Positions 48,001-60,027 are shown, numbered from the stretch's first letter. The stretch: 64,000 nt of DNA from Escallonia rubra (GCA_033065855.1 JAVXUO010002717.1:558001-622000); one strand, 5' to 3'. The notes: generated from the letters alone by a model not told the origin. Made by a program: numbers and translations.

Positions 48001-51000
48001 GCGGTCTTGCTTCCCTCCAAGTGTTCTTGTTGCATACTAGCTCAAGAAGAAACCCTGAATCACTTATTTTGCTGCAGAATGTAGCTGTTTCTCATTGGTC
48101 TCATTTCTCTTCTACTGTAAATGTTCCACCCAATCAAGTAACTATCCAGCCACAAGCTTCATCCATGGAGGTGGATCAATGTAGTGCTCTTGTGCAGCAT
48201 TAAACATGTTTTAGAAAAGGTAGAGCTGTCGCGGATAAATCTTTCTCTGAGATAACACTTTCATTAGGTCAGTGAACTGGCTTCCATCAGATTGTCGTCA
48301 AGCTCTCAATCATGAATTGTCAGGTTTTTATAACTTTAGACCTCCTTAGGCTACTCTTCTCCTTATGCGGTAATGTTTATCTCACCCCCCAATCTCCTCC
48401 ACCGCCCAGCCACCCTATACCACTATTGGCAAGATAGGCTTCTCTGGTCACTCTCTATGAGATAACACTTGCTTTTGGTCAGTGAACTCGCTTACATCAG
48501 ATTGTCATCAAGATCTTAATCATGATTTGTCAGGTATTTATAACTCCAGACCTCCTCAGGCTTCTACCCTCCTTTTGGGGTAAGATTCACCCCCCCCCCC
48601 CCCTTCTTTGTAATTACAGGGTAAGATTCACGTCGCCCCCTATTCCAGATATTTTCCTATCAGAACGATAACACCCAAAAAAGATGCAAATCAAAATATG
48701 AAAATAATAATAATAATAATAATAAAGGTGAGTGTTGTTGACCTTGTAAATAAGTATATTAGTAAATCACCTCTCTAGTGCAGTGTACCTGTAAACACCC
48801 CAGATCTTTTTTATTGGGCTACTTCTGTAATTACTAATTAGAAAAGTATTGTGACTTTGAATCAAGTGATTGGCTTTAGACAATTTGTTTGGAACTCCTT
48901 TTAGTGACGAAATTAGATTTTGATATTATTTAGTATTAGAGATTAAAATAGATTTTGGCTTGGACTAGAACTTTGAGTTATGTTACAATTGCATTAGCAA
49001 ATAAGAGTTGAAGTTATATTATAAATATTTTGGTGTTTCAAGCATAAGGTTGTGATTGATCTAAGTGAAGTCGCTATTTTGAGGTAAGGATTCTATGAGA
49101 AAATCAGTGTAATTGCCTTTGTTGTATCTTTTTTCTTTTTTTTTAAATCAGCGTCACTTTTCGTGGTACCTTCCTTTATTATGCCGTTAAATATGGATAC
49201 CTTCTGATTTTGTTTCCAATTCCCTAGTTTACCATGCCTATCGTTTGCAATGGTTGTGCCATAAAGTACATACTTGCACATGTACATACATGACATTGTC
49301 CTTCATCCTTTAAACACCCATTTGTAAGTGTAGTATTGACTTCAAGTGCCAGGCGTCACTTTATGAAGTGCTTTCTTTATTCCTTTGAGCACTACATCAT
49401 TTTTTGTGCATTAAATTTTCACCCAAAACATATTTTCACGAAGTCTCACTCGTCCGATCTCCGATTAAGTCGATTTTTGTTTCATTGGTTTCGTAATTTC
49501 GTCCTCTTCAATTTGAGTCTACTATGACTAATTTTGAACGTTGAATGGGTATTTTTCTAAAATTACAATAATGTGGGTGATATTCAAATTTGGAAGTCGC
49601 TTTTAAAACTTGTGACTTATGACGCGCCGGTTGCAATATTCAATATGGTATAACCATGATTTTGTGTTGCTTATTGTTAAGCAATTAGCATGTGACACCC
49701 ACTAGATTTGATAGATTTTATCTGATATTTAGCTTATTGGTTATTTAACCCCTTTTTGGTCACTTTTGTCATTTGTACATGAAAATTTGATAACTCAAAT
49801 ATGTAATGGTTTTTCGCCCTGTGTGCGCAAAATCTCGGTGTAAAATCTCTTACTGGGCAATTCATGCTCACCCCTTTACTTATCGCTTCTTTCCCCTCCT
49901 AAGCCAAGATTAGCAAGAAGGCTGAGATGTTAGTACAGCTATGGATTTGTTTTATTGTTTGCAATTGGGATTGACATCGTCAATTTTCTTTAGACGAACT
50001 ATTAGTTAGTTTATACATTATTGACTTTGGATTTAGATGGTTAATCTGAAAGGAATTAAGTTTACGATTATTTTGGAGTAAAGTATTTGAGATTTGGATG
50101 ATTATGTTTCCGGTATTTTAGATGCATTGCTCTACCATAATAACAGTTATGTTAACGACATGATTAAATTTTGATTTCTGGACGTGTATGGACCCTCAGG
50201 TTCGGGTGTTACGGTACGTAGAATTTAAACACAAGGAAATACTGTAGACATCAGCCCCTGCCAGATCAGCAATGTCTCAGTTTTCGGCAAAGGCTCATAA
50301 ACACAATGTGCCAAGAACTTAGAGTGCGATGACCTGAGTGAGCCGCAGCCACAGAATGTCGATGTACCATGCATTATTATTTTTATACGCAAAAAGGCAT
50401 CAAATACTAGAGGTATCGAAATTAGGATTACGCATATTGTCTCTTATAGTGTGAGTATCCATACATGATATGAGATGACAGATTTGCCAGAAATGACATT
50501 CTCACTTCGCAAGTATTCAAATAAATTATGTCATTTCAACTATACAATCTCTGTTTACGCTGGAAGAGTGTCTAATTTTCAACATATTCTCTTCTTTACA
50601 TGTTTGGATACTATATATTTCGAGAATTTTGAACTGTGCACCATAACGATAGGCAGTATGCGGTAGTGGTTCGGTGGTTACACAGAGAGAAATCATGGGT
50701 CATCGTTCCTGGGAGGACACGCCTCTCAACCTGGTTGAAAGTAGGAGGCAAAGAGACTGAGAGACGGAGAGAGAGGCTTCATCGTCTCCACAGCTCCTCT
50801 GCATAAAGATTTTTAAAATACTTCGCCACATCAGTGCCAAGATGACAAGTTCCTTATGAGTAGGCCTAGAAAAAGAGGCACGTGACAGGCACGTTACAAA
50901 GGCCTAGAAAAAGAGGATGATCTCACTACAAATCATCCATCGGGTCTTCATAATTTAACACTCTTGGGTCGTACTTAAGGTGGTTCTCCTCCTTGAATCT

Positions 51001-51580
51001 AATATTAGGAGTTGTTTCAGTCTTCAAGATTTCCCTCTTTAAGGACTACAGAACAACACATAATGCCTCTGCCCGGCCAGGAATTGGTTACCTCTTGGTC
51101 TCTGGGACTCTGACCTCTCTGCTTGAGGACTCTATGTGTCAGGTATCATGCCACGATAATCCAGATCCCAAACTTGTATTTTGAAGGTAAGAGCATTGCA
51201 ATCATAATGTTTACCACCAAACCTCACATAAATACTATAATGAGTACAAATAATAATCAACGTCTTATTTTTGCACATGGAATCCCACAATTTCTGAATT
51301 CAAACTAATTTTTAACACTAAGGTATAGCATAGATTAAAGTAAGAATTGGGGATCATTTATCACCCATGTAAAACTAAATGACATTGTACCTAAACAACT
51401 TGCAAATGGAAGCCTCATGGGTAGGCTATGTCCATAACTTTTCACTCCCTGGATGAGATAGCAAAAGATTAACACGTAGTTTTTGTTTTAGAGAATACAG
51501 AAGAACATGCCCTCTCTGGTTTTTGATGAACTATAGACTTGTGAGGGAAAATCCTTCGATACCTTTCACGAAAAACAAAA

Positions 51581-51623
<43 letters not shown>

Positions 51624-54216
51624 CATTTTACTTCAACCATGCATAAATATATGCCAATAGTTAAGGAAAATGAGGAGCATAGCAAGAACAAACTCATTGG
51701 CACAAAGCAACAGAAGAAAACTATATTTTCACAGACAGTAGCAATTTCTCAGTCATGACGATGAGATGATATTGCAAAGCCGGAAATAACGTGAAAGGAG
51801 AGTTAAAAACTGCACAAAAAAAATTTCATGCTGTGAGATGATATCAAAAGCCATGATTTGCAATCATACCTCTCCAGCAGCCACAGAAATAATATGAGGT
51901 GTAAAACCTTGCCCTGCATTACCTGCAGCGACCGGGTAGAAAAGGAGTAACCAAACGAGTAGCGGACAGAAAACAATCTGATATGGTCCACAGGCCCATT
52001 ATTAATTGGTTGGAGTTCAACCTAAGTTGTATTTATAACGTCGCCCTCGAAATACAAGCTTGCATGATAATATGACATGAGAATGGCAATTTACCAAGAC
52101 CTTATTCCATTTCATCTTTTTGCTTTGGTCTCCCAAGGAAACCCCAAAGAATAAAAACAGCAATAATACTACAAAAAGAACATTTTTTTACAAAAAATGC
52201 GCCTATAGCGAGTCACAGGGTTTACTCACAATAAAAAGACATGGTATAGGCTGGATTCTTAGAAAGAACTATGACATCTCTTCCATGTAGTAAATATTAC
52301 GCTTAGTCTAGACTGCACTAGAGTGTATGTTCTTATGTAATGAGCCAAAAGACCATATTAGGCTCCCGCCTAAGTACAGGGCAACTCCTACAATGGCTGG
52401 ACAAACAATCGAACATGCCAACCTAGCTATCAAATTTTGTTTGTTACATATCCTATTGTAAAGTGTACCCTAAGATACAACCCAATTTTTTCAAAACATT
52501 AGCAGATTGTATACAGACGTGCTAGAACACATGATGCAAGATAGCTCATATTCCAATACGAGAGTAATCTGATGCAGAAGCTGTTATTTACTTTGTATGA
52601 CAACCACCAGAAAGTCTTTTCAATAGCAAACCACGACCAAACCATCTCCAGCCATCTTCCTTCATCTTTTCCTCAATTGGTGCCCGTGCAACCACCGCCT
52701 TATCTCTGGTATCCTCACCTAAGCATTCGCATTTCAACGAAAGGGATCTCACGCATAAAAAATTTCTTGATTATCCAACATTCTGAACCATAAGCACAGC
52801 TGGCTTTACCCCTGTCCCATAAATTCTTTCTGTTTTTTTTTTTTTCCCTGTGTTCAGCCAAAAACAGCGCTGACTAGATATATTCACAACCTCCAACATT
52901 CATTCATCATATAGTTGATTGCACCTTATCAAACATCAGCTACCAACAAAATACTTCATCAGGCACATAGGAAATGCCAATTGTTCGATTTAACGGAGGG
53001 GCATTTTGCACTTCAACGAGTTGGAGACCACGCGTTTGTCACAGAGTGGGTAGGGTGATGATGAGGGGGCTAATCTGTCTTTTTAAGGCAATACACAGGA
53101 AGATGAAGGGGAGAAAAAGAGAGAGGTTGTAAATCTGGTCACAATTACTAGATAGAAAGAAAGCCTAGAGGATATCCAGAAATTATATCAAATTTGCTAC
53201 ATATGGAACAGTATATCATTCCTTGCGCGTCTAAAGGAGCCAGGAGTAATGAACACCAAGAAAGACTTTCCCATTGCCAATTTCATAGAGTTATTCAGCA
53301 TACGTATTCCTAACTGCATGTAGGTCATACATAGCTACCCATAAGTTACTAAATTTGGCAAAATTTGCCTCCAATATACAACTCGTTCTTGTTAACCCCC
53401 ATTACCTTCCACCAAAAACAGCAATCCAGACCTGGAAAACCTTCCTTCTCGGATATACATACTTCAACACAAAAGGGTAAAGGTTACCCAAAACCAGAAT
53501 TAGTTCAGACAAAGCCCAACACAGAGTACACAAACTCAATCCTTCACACGTTTGGCCTTCCTAGACCTTCAGAGGCAAAAGATATAGAAGTACTAAAACC
53601 CTCTTAGCTCGAACGCACTCCCTGTTCCATCAGATTTCCCCCTGAATTTTTGCGAAATTCCTACGACAGATTTCATATATGTAAAAATTGCTTTTTCCTT
53701 CAACTTTGATTGGTAACTGATAGCTATTTATTCTATGATTTTTTTAATGAGTGATAAACTTGCAGGGAAATGCGGCTAAAGAGGTTAGATTGAGAGGGAC
53801 CCACCGAGAGCAGCCAACTGAGATTTCTTATAAGACGTCGTCGCAGAGGAGGAGGGAGCACCGCCGCCGCCTAATCCCGACTGGTCCTTCTTCCTAGCGA
53901 CGGATGGCGTGGTGCCGGCGGGAGAGGAAGCGGAGAGTCTCTTGGCGGCGGCGGCCTGCTCCGGCGTTCCATACTTCCTGGGCCTCCCTCTCTTCCTCCG
54001 GATGGGCTCCAGCGGCGACGAGGCCGCGGAGGGGGCGGAGTGAGGGTACACCACGTGCGGGGACCTGTCGGCGACGCTTGGTAGGATTCCATTGGTGGGT
54101 GAAGCGGTGGAGGCGGTGGTTGGAGGTGGGTTTTGGTGGTGGTGTTGGTGGAGGTGGAGGGGAGGTGGTGTTTGGTGGTAGTAAGAGCTCAGTCCTCCAC
54201 TGTCATCCGGCTCCAT
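41950..54216 (-). CDS. AT-hook nuclear-localised (AHL) protein with PPC domain (355 aa, 6 exons)
   Basis: Coding exons 54216-53805, 51922-51870, 45746-45615, 43279-43127, 42412-42166 and 42020-41950 (stop TAG) join in frame with GT-AG borders. The N-terminus is rich in Pro and His. A single AT-hook, RKRGRPRKYG (about residues 74-83), binds the minor groove of AT-rich DNA. The PPC/DUF296 domain follows, assembled across four exons: GFTPHIISVAAGE, DVGQKIMSFMQQ, LCILSASGAISNASLRQP, RFDILSLSGSY and GGVGGPLTAAGPVQVIVGTF. The C-terminus ESPENGDYDQIGDRD is usual for this multi-exon AHL clade. These proteins form trimers on DNA and modulate growth and defence gene expression; this member's targets are unknown. 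Introns 2 (6.1 kb) and 3 (2.3 kb) carry several transposons, but all exons are intact. Confidence 0.93.
43820..44750. other. AHL intron 3 segment with decayed open frames
   Basis: Plus-strand frames at 43864-44085, 44095-44379 and 44292-44573 are longer than expected by chance for an intron and lie end to end. They may be remnants of a retroelement or captured gene, but I recognise no domain. A GGTTCGAAACC box near 44698 is not part of a tRNA. Confidence 0.35.
44768..44990. mobile_element. 223-bp GC-rich foldback element in a TA microsatellite (AHL intron 3)
   Basis: The ends pair as inverted repeats: TGATCCACTGCTAGCGCTAG on both sides. Inside are two further nested palindromes, one of GCGATCTGGCC / GGCCAGATCGC and one of CCGTCCGCTACAT / ATGTAGCGGACGG repeated twice. 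TA repeats flank it on both sides (up to 44767 and from 44991), compatible with insertion into a TA microsatellite. It has no coding capacity. Transcripts of the AHL intron would form a strong multi-arm hairpin here. Confidence 0.85.
46250..48240 (+). pseudogene. LINE reverse-transcriptase C-terminal remnant in AHL intron 2
   Basis: Plus-strand fragments match the C-terminal part of plant LINE ORF2 in order: a GGLGI-like block near 46390, then TSLWVQFMQKKYG (47462-47500), GDTSFW (about 47620), a PTKIAAKIWKLWHD zf-RVT-like block (about 47910-47955), and CCIPAQEETLNHLF-like sequence near 48030-48070. Frameshifts and stops are frequent. A hAT-like element interrupts it at 46463-47453. Confidence 0.7.
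46463..47453. mobile_element. non-autonomous hAT-like element (copy 2) nested in the LINE remnant
   Basis: Flanked by a perfect 8-bp duplication CTTGCAAG (46455-46462 and 47454-47461). Both ends read inward begin CTATGAAGCACGG; the right end continues GACACGGGTGCGGATACG. Subterminal GGGTGCGG/CCGCACCC repeats lie inside both ends. A GC-rich minisatellite of GACCACCCGCGACTACC units fills about 46680-46870. Terminal sequence, duplication size and GC-rich internal repeats match copy 1 at 9908-10830, so these are two members of one family. Confidence 0.88.
48245..48585 (+). repeat. two direct copies of a 130-bp unit
   Basis: GAGATAACACTT... at about 48249 and 48459 starts two copies that share GTCAGTGAACT, CATCAGATTGTC, ATCATGA.TTGTCAGG and AGACCTCCT. 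They differ at about one position in ten. They lie at the end of the LINE remnant, and their origin is unclear. Confidence 0.75.
48790..50213 (+). mobile_element. solo LTR of a gypsy-type retrotransposon (AHL intron 2)
   Basis: Starts TGTAAACACCCC and ends GTGTTACG. It aligns block by block with the LTR at 56320-59404: AGTGACGAAATTA, GACGCGCCGG, TGGTTATTTAACCCC, CTGGGCAATTC.TGCTCACCCC and GACGTGT..GG. The flanks GTACC (48785-48789) and GTACG (50214-50218) match at 4 of 5 bases, as expected for a 5-bp target duplication with one mutation. No internal region is present, so it is the product of LTR recombination. Confidence 0.82.
50214..51869. other. AHL intron 2, 5' part
   Basis: Unique-looking AT-rich intron DNA with a (GA)n run at 51583-51620. 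A tRNA-like or SINE-like word, GCGGTAGTGGTTCGGTGG, near 50658 was noticed but lacks the rest of such an element. No gene is seen. Confidence 0.45.
51583..51620 (+). repeat. (GA)n microsatellite
   Basis: About 19 GA dinucleotides in AHL intron 2, without interruption. Confidence 0.95.
51923..53804. other. AHL intron 1
   Basis: 1.9 kb between the donor after CTCG (53804) and the acceptor CTGCAG (51923). No repeat or coding domain is recognised, and ORFs are short. Confidence 0.5.
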
Positions 54217-55930
54217 AGAGAGACGTGTGTGATGGGAGATTTTTTATTTCTTTTTTCTTTTCCAATATTAGGATTTTGCTTTTGATTTTGATTTATTTTG
54301 TTTTCGGGTTTGACTGTTGAAAAGGTTGTGTTGCTGTGCGATTGGAATGTGTGGGGTGACGAGGACTTCTACTTTCTTTTGACTCACGCCCTCTTCCTTA
54401 GATGTAATCTTAATTTGTAAAATGTATGTTTATTCCCATTTTCATTTTGTTAAATGACAACTTCTGGTTTTCCTTTTAATGGTAAGCGCTGGCATGCGCG
54501 TTACCCGGTTATTTATTTTCGTTCCATAAAATTTAAAATGTGCACAAAGAAATACTGGAGTATTTTTTAGACGTTAACATCAGGTTTAAAACTTAAAAGT
54601 TAAAGAAGGAAGTAAATCTTTTTAGTCGTCGTATCAACTCCTTGTCGTGGTTAAAAGTAAACCAAGAAATGAGTTTGACTATGTTTGTGGCAACATATGG
54701 CTTTTAGCTGAAAAAGAAAAGTTTGAATTACTTACTTTTTAGGTTTTTTTTAACGATAAATTATAAGTCGATCGATACGACCCTCCTCAAGCCAAAATAA
54801 GGCAGAATATAAAAGTACTTCAAAAGATGATCTTTCAGCTAATACACTTCAAATTTCAGACTACTCATCATTCGTTAAACTTCACCACGTATCGCCTATT
54901 TCTTCCATTCTCTTTCTTCTTCATTTTCTCAACCTCATTTCACTTCAACTCATGTTCAACTTATATTGAATGTCTTCCTAGAAGCAATACTTACAACTAT
55001 ACTTTGACAGCAAAGTAGTATGCCCAATGTTTGTAACTATACTTGGAGTAGTCAGAAGACCAATCATTTTCATGATGGGCGTAAAAAGTTCTCTAATAAC
55101 TTATCATGGGATTTATTTTTTGGCTTATTATAAGGCTTCAAAAATGGCTAAGGATTTGGTTGGCCTATTACAAGCCATTAAGAAGTCCGATTTTATAGTT
55201 ATGTGGGTTACTACCCCATAGTGAGTGTTTGGATGCTGGCCGACGTAATGTAGGTATTAAGTAAAAGTATTGGGCTCTTTAACGAGGATGCCCATAGTTT
55301 TCCCAGTTAGCATTCATAGTTTTCCTAGTTAGCATCAACTAGGTCTCTCACTCATTCTATATAAATCCGACAACGTTAAGTTCTCGTTATATTGTGAAAA
55401 AATAACGAGAAGAAAGTTAGAAAGTTCCTAGTGCATACATGTGTTTATGTCAGAGATCAGTTCATGAATGTCAAGGCACGATATTCATTGTTGTGCATAT
55501 TATCTAACAGGTTAACCTTTTAGAGTAAATGATAACTTGACATGGTATAAGACCTAACTCCCGAAAGCTCGAGTCAGGCTATTTAAATTGAGTTGCCGAA
55601 TGTTAGGATACAATTGCAGACTCGAGTCGGGTTGTTCAGATTAAATTGCCGATATTATCCAATGTTGGTTAGAAAGGAAGATTCTGAACTAGGTGTGAGT
55701 AAGGTTAAATATGTGCCTTAGCGGGGATGCACAAGCTTAAGGTTGAGTCGCAAGCTAAATGACACCTGGCGGAGTTATACGGTTCAAGAGAAGAAAGTGA
55801 ATGCTTTAATCCATTGGTATGAACTTTATTGAACTGCCTACAGACTTGGAGGCATAATTTTCAGGGGAGTCGATTCACAATATAGCCACTAACTATAATC
55901 AAATGCAAAAAAAGGAAAATCCTAAGTAAG
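54217..55930. other. AHL promoter side and intergenic DNA
   Basis: Holds the AHL leader and promoter near 54217-54450, with long T-rich tracts. About 55240-55560 has LTR-like features: a CTATATAAATCC promoter-like box and, at about 55542, ATGGTATAAGACC, similar to a mutated copia primer-binding site. No boundaries could be set. No gene is seen. Confidence 0.4.
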
Positions 55931-55934
55931 CTTG

Positions 55935-56310
55935 GTGGCAAGACTTCTTCACTGAGTTCAACTATATCCTGGAGCACAACCTTTTTTTTTTTTGGTGCAC
56001 AACCGAGGCAAGGCTTGTATAGTAGGCCTTAAGTTGAAAGGTGGAGTTGGCGGCTATCTCCAAGGTCAAGGGGGACATACTCAAGATAATCAAGGAAGAC
56101 ATGCAACGTGATGCCTTAGCTAAGGTTGTGTTAGCGTTTGTAGCGAGTGGCAAGACTAAATAGTTTACAGTAGTGGATGACTTTCTCCGTACCAAAGCAC
56201 GATGGGTGTATGTCTATAAGTGAAACAATTTGTGGAAGACCGGGAAATGTCATGACACCTTGTGGGTAGGAAATTGAGGGCAACAACAGACTTCTGCCTT
56301 CGTGGAGGTG
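55935..56310 (+). pseudogene. Ty3/gypsy pol fragment (RNase H end to integrase zinc finger)
   Basis: Plus-strand translation reads DFFTEFNYILEH, then VELAAISKVKGDILKIIKED, LAKVVLAFVASGKTK, ARWVYVY and KCHDTLWVG. This is the order seen between RNase H and the integrase HHCC finger of Ty3/gypsy polyproteins. It carries several stops and a small insertion near 55981, and it ends where the LTR at 56320 begins, which suggests that LTR inserted into it. Confidence 0.75.
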
Positions 56311-56319
56311 ACATATTAT

Positions 56320-59300
56320 TCGTAATACCCCAAATTTTTAACTACTTGAGTAAAGAATAATTAAAAAAAATTACACTAATTTTGAATTAAGTGATGGACC
56401 TTTGAGAATTTTCTTGGAGTCCTTTCAGTGACGAAATTAATATGTAATAGTCTTGTTAGCTAATGTGATTAGATTAGATATTATTTATATATAAAAAAAG
56501 AGATTTCGACTTGAATTAGGATTTTAAATCATATTGTGATTAAATTAGTAATGAGGACTTTAAGTTGTATTATGATTGCAGTAGCAATTAGGACTTCAAG
56601 TTATATTAGAATTAGATTAGCAAACTATATAAGGGGAAAAAAGATATAAGAGTCTTCATAATTTTTTAGAGACAAAGAAGAGAAAAGAGATAGTGTATTC
56701 TTTTGGGTATTGAAGTAAAAATGTGGTAATTTTGATCTAAGATAAATAGGAGATTTTTGACGTCATATTCGTTACTTTGGGGTAAGGATTTTTATGCCAT
56801 CTTTTCGTTTTATACACAAGAATTTATATGATATCATCTGATTTCAAAATATATTTGTCTTTGAACATATTATTGATCATCAAGCTTATTATAACGTTAC
56901 CCATAAACAAATTTAATGCCTTATAACTTGCGTTAAAGACGATTCTTTATTATTTATTCTTTTTAACGTTCGGTATTTACCTTCTAAACTTCGTCCTCTG
57001 TTCACGAGCAAGGAGGCCGATCTTTGCTAATTTTAAACCTTCAACGCAACGTGTCATGTTTTCATTTGTCCTTTGACATATGTTTGTTTTATTTTCTCAT
57101 GATTCCATGATACTTCTCCCACATGTTTGGCTTGACCGTATAATCTTCATTCTCTCTGTGCCACATATCATCTTCTGGGTGGTTCCCTTTCCTTTAAAAA
57201 GTTTTATCGATTTTTGTGCCTTTAGTTTTTTTACCCAAAACTTCTTTTTACGATATCTCATTCATTTGATCTCTGATTGAGCTGCTTTTTGTTTCGCTGG
57301 ATTCGTATTTTTGTTATCTTCAGTTTGAGTCTACAATGACTATTTTTGGATTTCGAATGAATATTCAATAAATTTATCAAATTATTTTGTTGATAATATT
57401 TGTGTTTAAAAGTCACTTTTAATTATTGTGACTTATATGTGACGCGCCGGCTGCGATATTCGACATGGTGTAATCATGGTTTGTGATACTTAATAATAAA
57501 CAATTGTGTATGTGATACCCATAAGATTTGGTAAAAGTATTTTGATATTTGATTTATTGGTTATGTAACCGCTTCTTCAGTTGATTTGTTATTCTTGTGT
57601 GGTTGATATTCGACTTATTGGCTATTTAACCCCTTTTTTGTCGCTGCTATTATTTATTTGTGAAATTTGATTGAGTTATCTGAATTCGTATTTATTGGTT
57701 ATATTCAATAACTCAAATTTGTTATTCGTTTTTGGTAACCATCTCTTGGTCACCTTTGTTATTCGCTTGTGAAATTTGACTGAGTTATATAAATTCTTAT
57801 TTATTGGCTCTACTCGATAACTCATGTTTCGTATTCGTTTTGGCCCTCTGTGTGTAAAATCTCTCACTGGGCAATTCGTGCTCACCCCTTTACTTTTTGT
57901 TTCCTTCCTCTTCCAGGCTAAGAGCATCATGAAGGGAGAGATGTTAGTACAACAATGGAATTGCTTTGGTGTTTGATATTGAGAATAGTAGAGGCTATGA
58001 ATTCTTTCGACGAATTATTAGTTAGTTGATTTCTTTTACTTTGGATTCAAATATTTTGTCTGAGAGATTTGTAATTGTTAGATGATATATATTTATATGG
58101 CAATTACATTTTCCCTATTGTCTTATGTCTAGAATATTCTAGAATTCTCCTAATTTATACATGATTCTCTTTTCTGTTTCTGATAGGATAGTTTTCTCTT
58201 GCATATATAAATGCCTCATTGTACTCAGTTTTATAATGCTCTCTAATATTAATTATATTTCCCTCACTTTTTCTATCATGGTATTAGAGCCATACGATCC
58301 GCCGATTTGAGAGTCTTTCAACTATTTTTGCAAAGTCCGACAGACGGCCTTCCAATTCATGTGTTTTTGTTTCTTTGCGTGCTCTTCTTTTCTTCTTGAC
58401 TTCAGAATTTTGTTATTTATTTCCTGTCTTTTTCATATAGTGATCTTCGCTTATGCTGAAACCCTAGCCACTGCCCACTCTTACTGTTCAACAACTCTAG
58501 CTTATCTCTTTCGCTCAAACACAAAAAAAGAAAAAAATGTTTCCTTCTTCAGTTTCCTCTGTTGATTTCCTTTAGCCCAATCAGTTTCCTCTTATCCTTT
58601 AGCCAAATCCTAATCCTACACCCCCATAAGATTATGTTCCCTCCACCAATCATAACGTTGTCAACCATGCTACCAGGCCTCTCGTTCGGTTCCCGCAATG
58701 GATCCTGCTCTTGTCTTATTATGCCTCCTACCTTGTTCTTAGTCGCCGGACCTTACCCTGAGACCTTTATGGTCGTCGAACCTCACCCCGGGACTTCTGC
58801 TCTGTTGTTAGTCTGTAAACCTCGTTCTGGGACTCCTGATCTGTTCTTAGTTGTCGGACCTCACCCCGTGACCTTGATGGTTGTAGGGCTTCTCCCCGGG
58901 ACTTCTGCTTTGCTTTAGCATCGCCTGACTCTACACATGGAATTCATCTCAACTTGGATCTCACGTAGTGTAACTAGTAACAAGACACCGCTCTGGACTT
59001 AGCCTCCAAACTCAAGCTTGTTATTCTCTACCAACTTGAGTATGAGGGAGGATGTTAGATGATATATATTAATATGGCAATTACCTTTTCCCTATTGTCT
59101 TATGTTTAGAATATTCTAAAGTTCTCCTAACTTATATAGGATTCTCTTTTATGTTTATGATAGGATAGTTTTCTCTTGCCTATATAAAGGCCTCATTGTA
59201 CTTAGTTTTATAATGCTATCTAATATTAACTATCTTTCCCTTCACCTTTTCTATCAGTAATAAAGTTTTGAAGTATGTTGGAGTTAAGTTTGTGAAATTT

Positions 59301-59404
59301 AGATAATTATGCCTTGCGGTAACTACCTTTATTATAGTTACATTGTCGACGTGTTTGGGTTTTGGTTAAGGATGCGTACGGACTCTCGGTTTCCGAGCGT
59401 TACA
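56320..59404 (+). mobile_element. gypsy-type 5' LTR (about 1.9 kb net), split by a miniature element
   Basis: Runs from about 56320 (CGTAATACCCC) to 58075 and again from 59262 to 59404 (GCGTTACA). The primer-binding site GAATGGTATCAGAGC follows directly. It is homologous to the solo LTR at 48790-50213 but longer, because the GGTTATTTAACC / TTGAGTTAT block near 57540-57830 is duplicated. The element's internal region is cut short near 60027. Confidence 0.82.
58076..59256 (+). mobile_element. 1.18-kb miniature copia-type LTR element (TRIM-like)
   Basis: The LTRs at 58076-58278 and 59053-59256 (about 203 bp) both run TGTTAGATGATATAT...TTTCTATCA and differ by roughly 8% by eye. The primer-binding site TGGTATTAGAGCC is at 58279-58291 and the polypurine tract GAGGGAGGA at 59044-59052. 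A perfect 5-bp duplication GTAAT flanks it (58071-58075 and 59257-59261). The interior (0.75 kb) has no gag or pol. A frame at 58562-58918 encodes imperfect repeats around VVxPHPxT and PGTSALL. The element must move with proteins supplied by another copia element. Confidence 0.92.
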
Positions 59405-60027
59405 GAATGGTATCAGAGCTTAGGTTATGAGATTTTGTAGACTCCTAAGCTTAAGATAATATATGATTGAGATTAGACTTTGAAAAGATGGATTAAGTTA
59501 TGACAATTTATTTCATGTTTGAGCATAAGATTGAGATTGGGGTCAAGTACGCAATAGTAAACTATATGCTACCTAGCTTTAGAATTCAAAGATTTTTAGT
59601 GTTAACCATAAGGATGATTGAGGGACAGGACTATAATTTTTCCTTTTTGGTGTCTTTGAATAGCTCTATCAAATAGTAGCCATTGATGGTAAAGGTTGTG
59701 ATTTCTATATACAATTGATATGGTGACGGATATTTCCTTTAGTGAATTTGAAAGGAGGCATTGGCATTACTAGATCCTAGTGCAACTTTATTTGTTTTTT
59801 ATATCCTTTTGTGAGTATCTAAGTGTTAGATCTAGAAACATGAAACCATAGCTGTAGGAGAGTACCCTTACGGAAAATCTTGTGATGGCCTATACGGTTT
59901 ATACTTCTTGCCCTATCAGTATCAATGATAGAGATTTAATAGTTGACTAGTTTTTCTGGATATAAAACAATTCGATGTAATTTTGGGTGTGGACTCACTG
60001 TTTTTTCAATCATCCCAAGATAGATGG
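59405..60027 (+). other. untranslated leader after the gypsy-type LTR
   Basis: Begins with the primer-binding site TGGTATCAGAGC (59408-59419) and continues as AT-rich leader DNA without a gag frame. It stops where the next LTR-like block begins with TGTAACGCC at 60028. Confidence 0.55.

Noticed and set aside
53904-54218. 104-codon plus-strand ORF opposite AHL exon 1
   Set aside because: Shadow of the GC-rich AHL first exon; the minus-strand frame has the AT-hook and correct splicing.
55240-55560. Possible copia LTR with a mutated primer-binding site
   Set aside because: No second LTR, no clear TG start, and the binding site differs at several bases.
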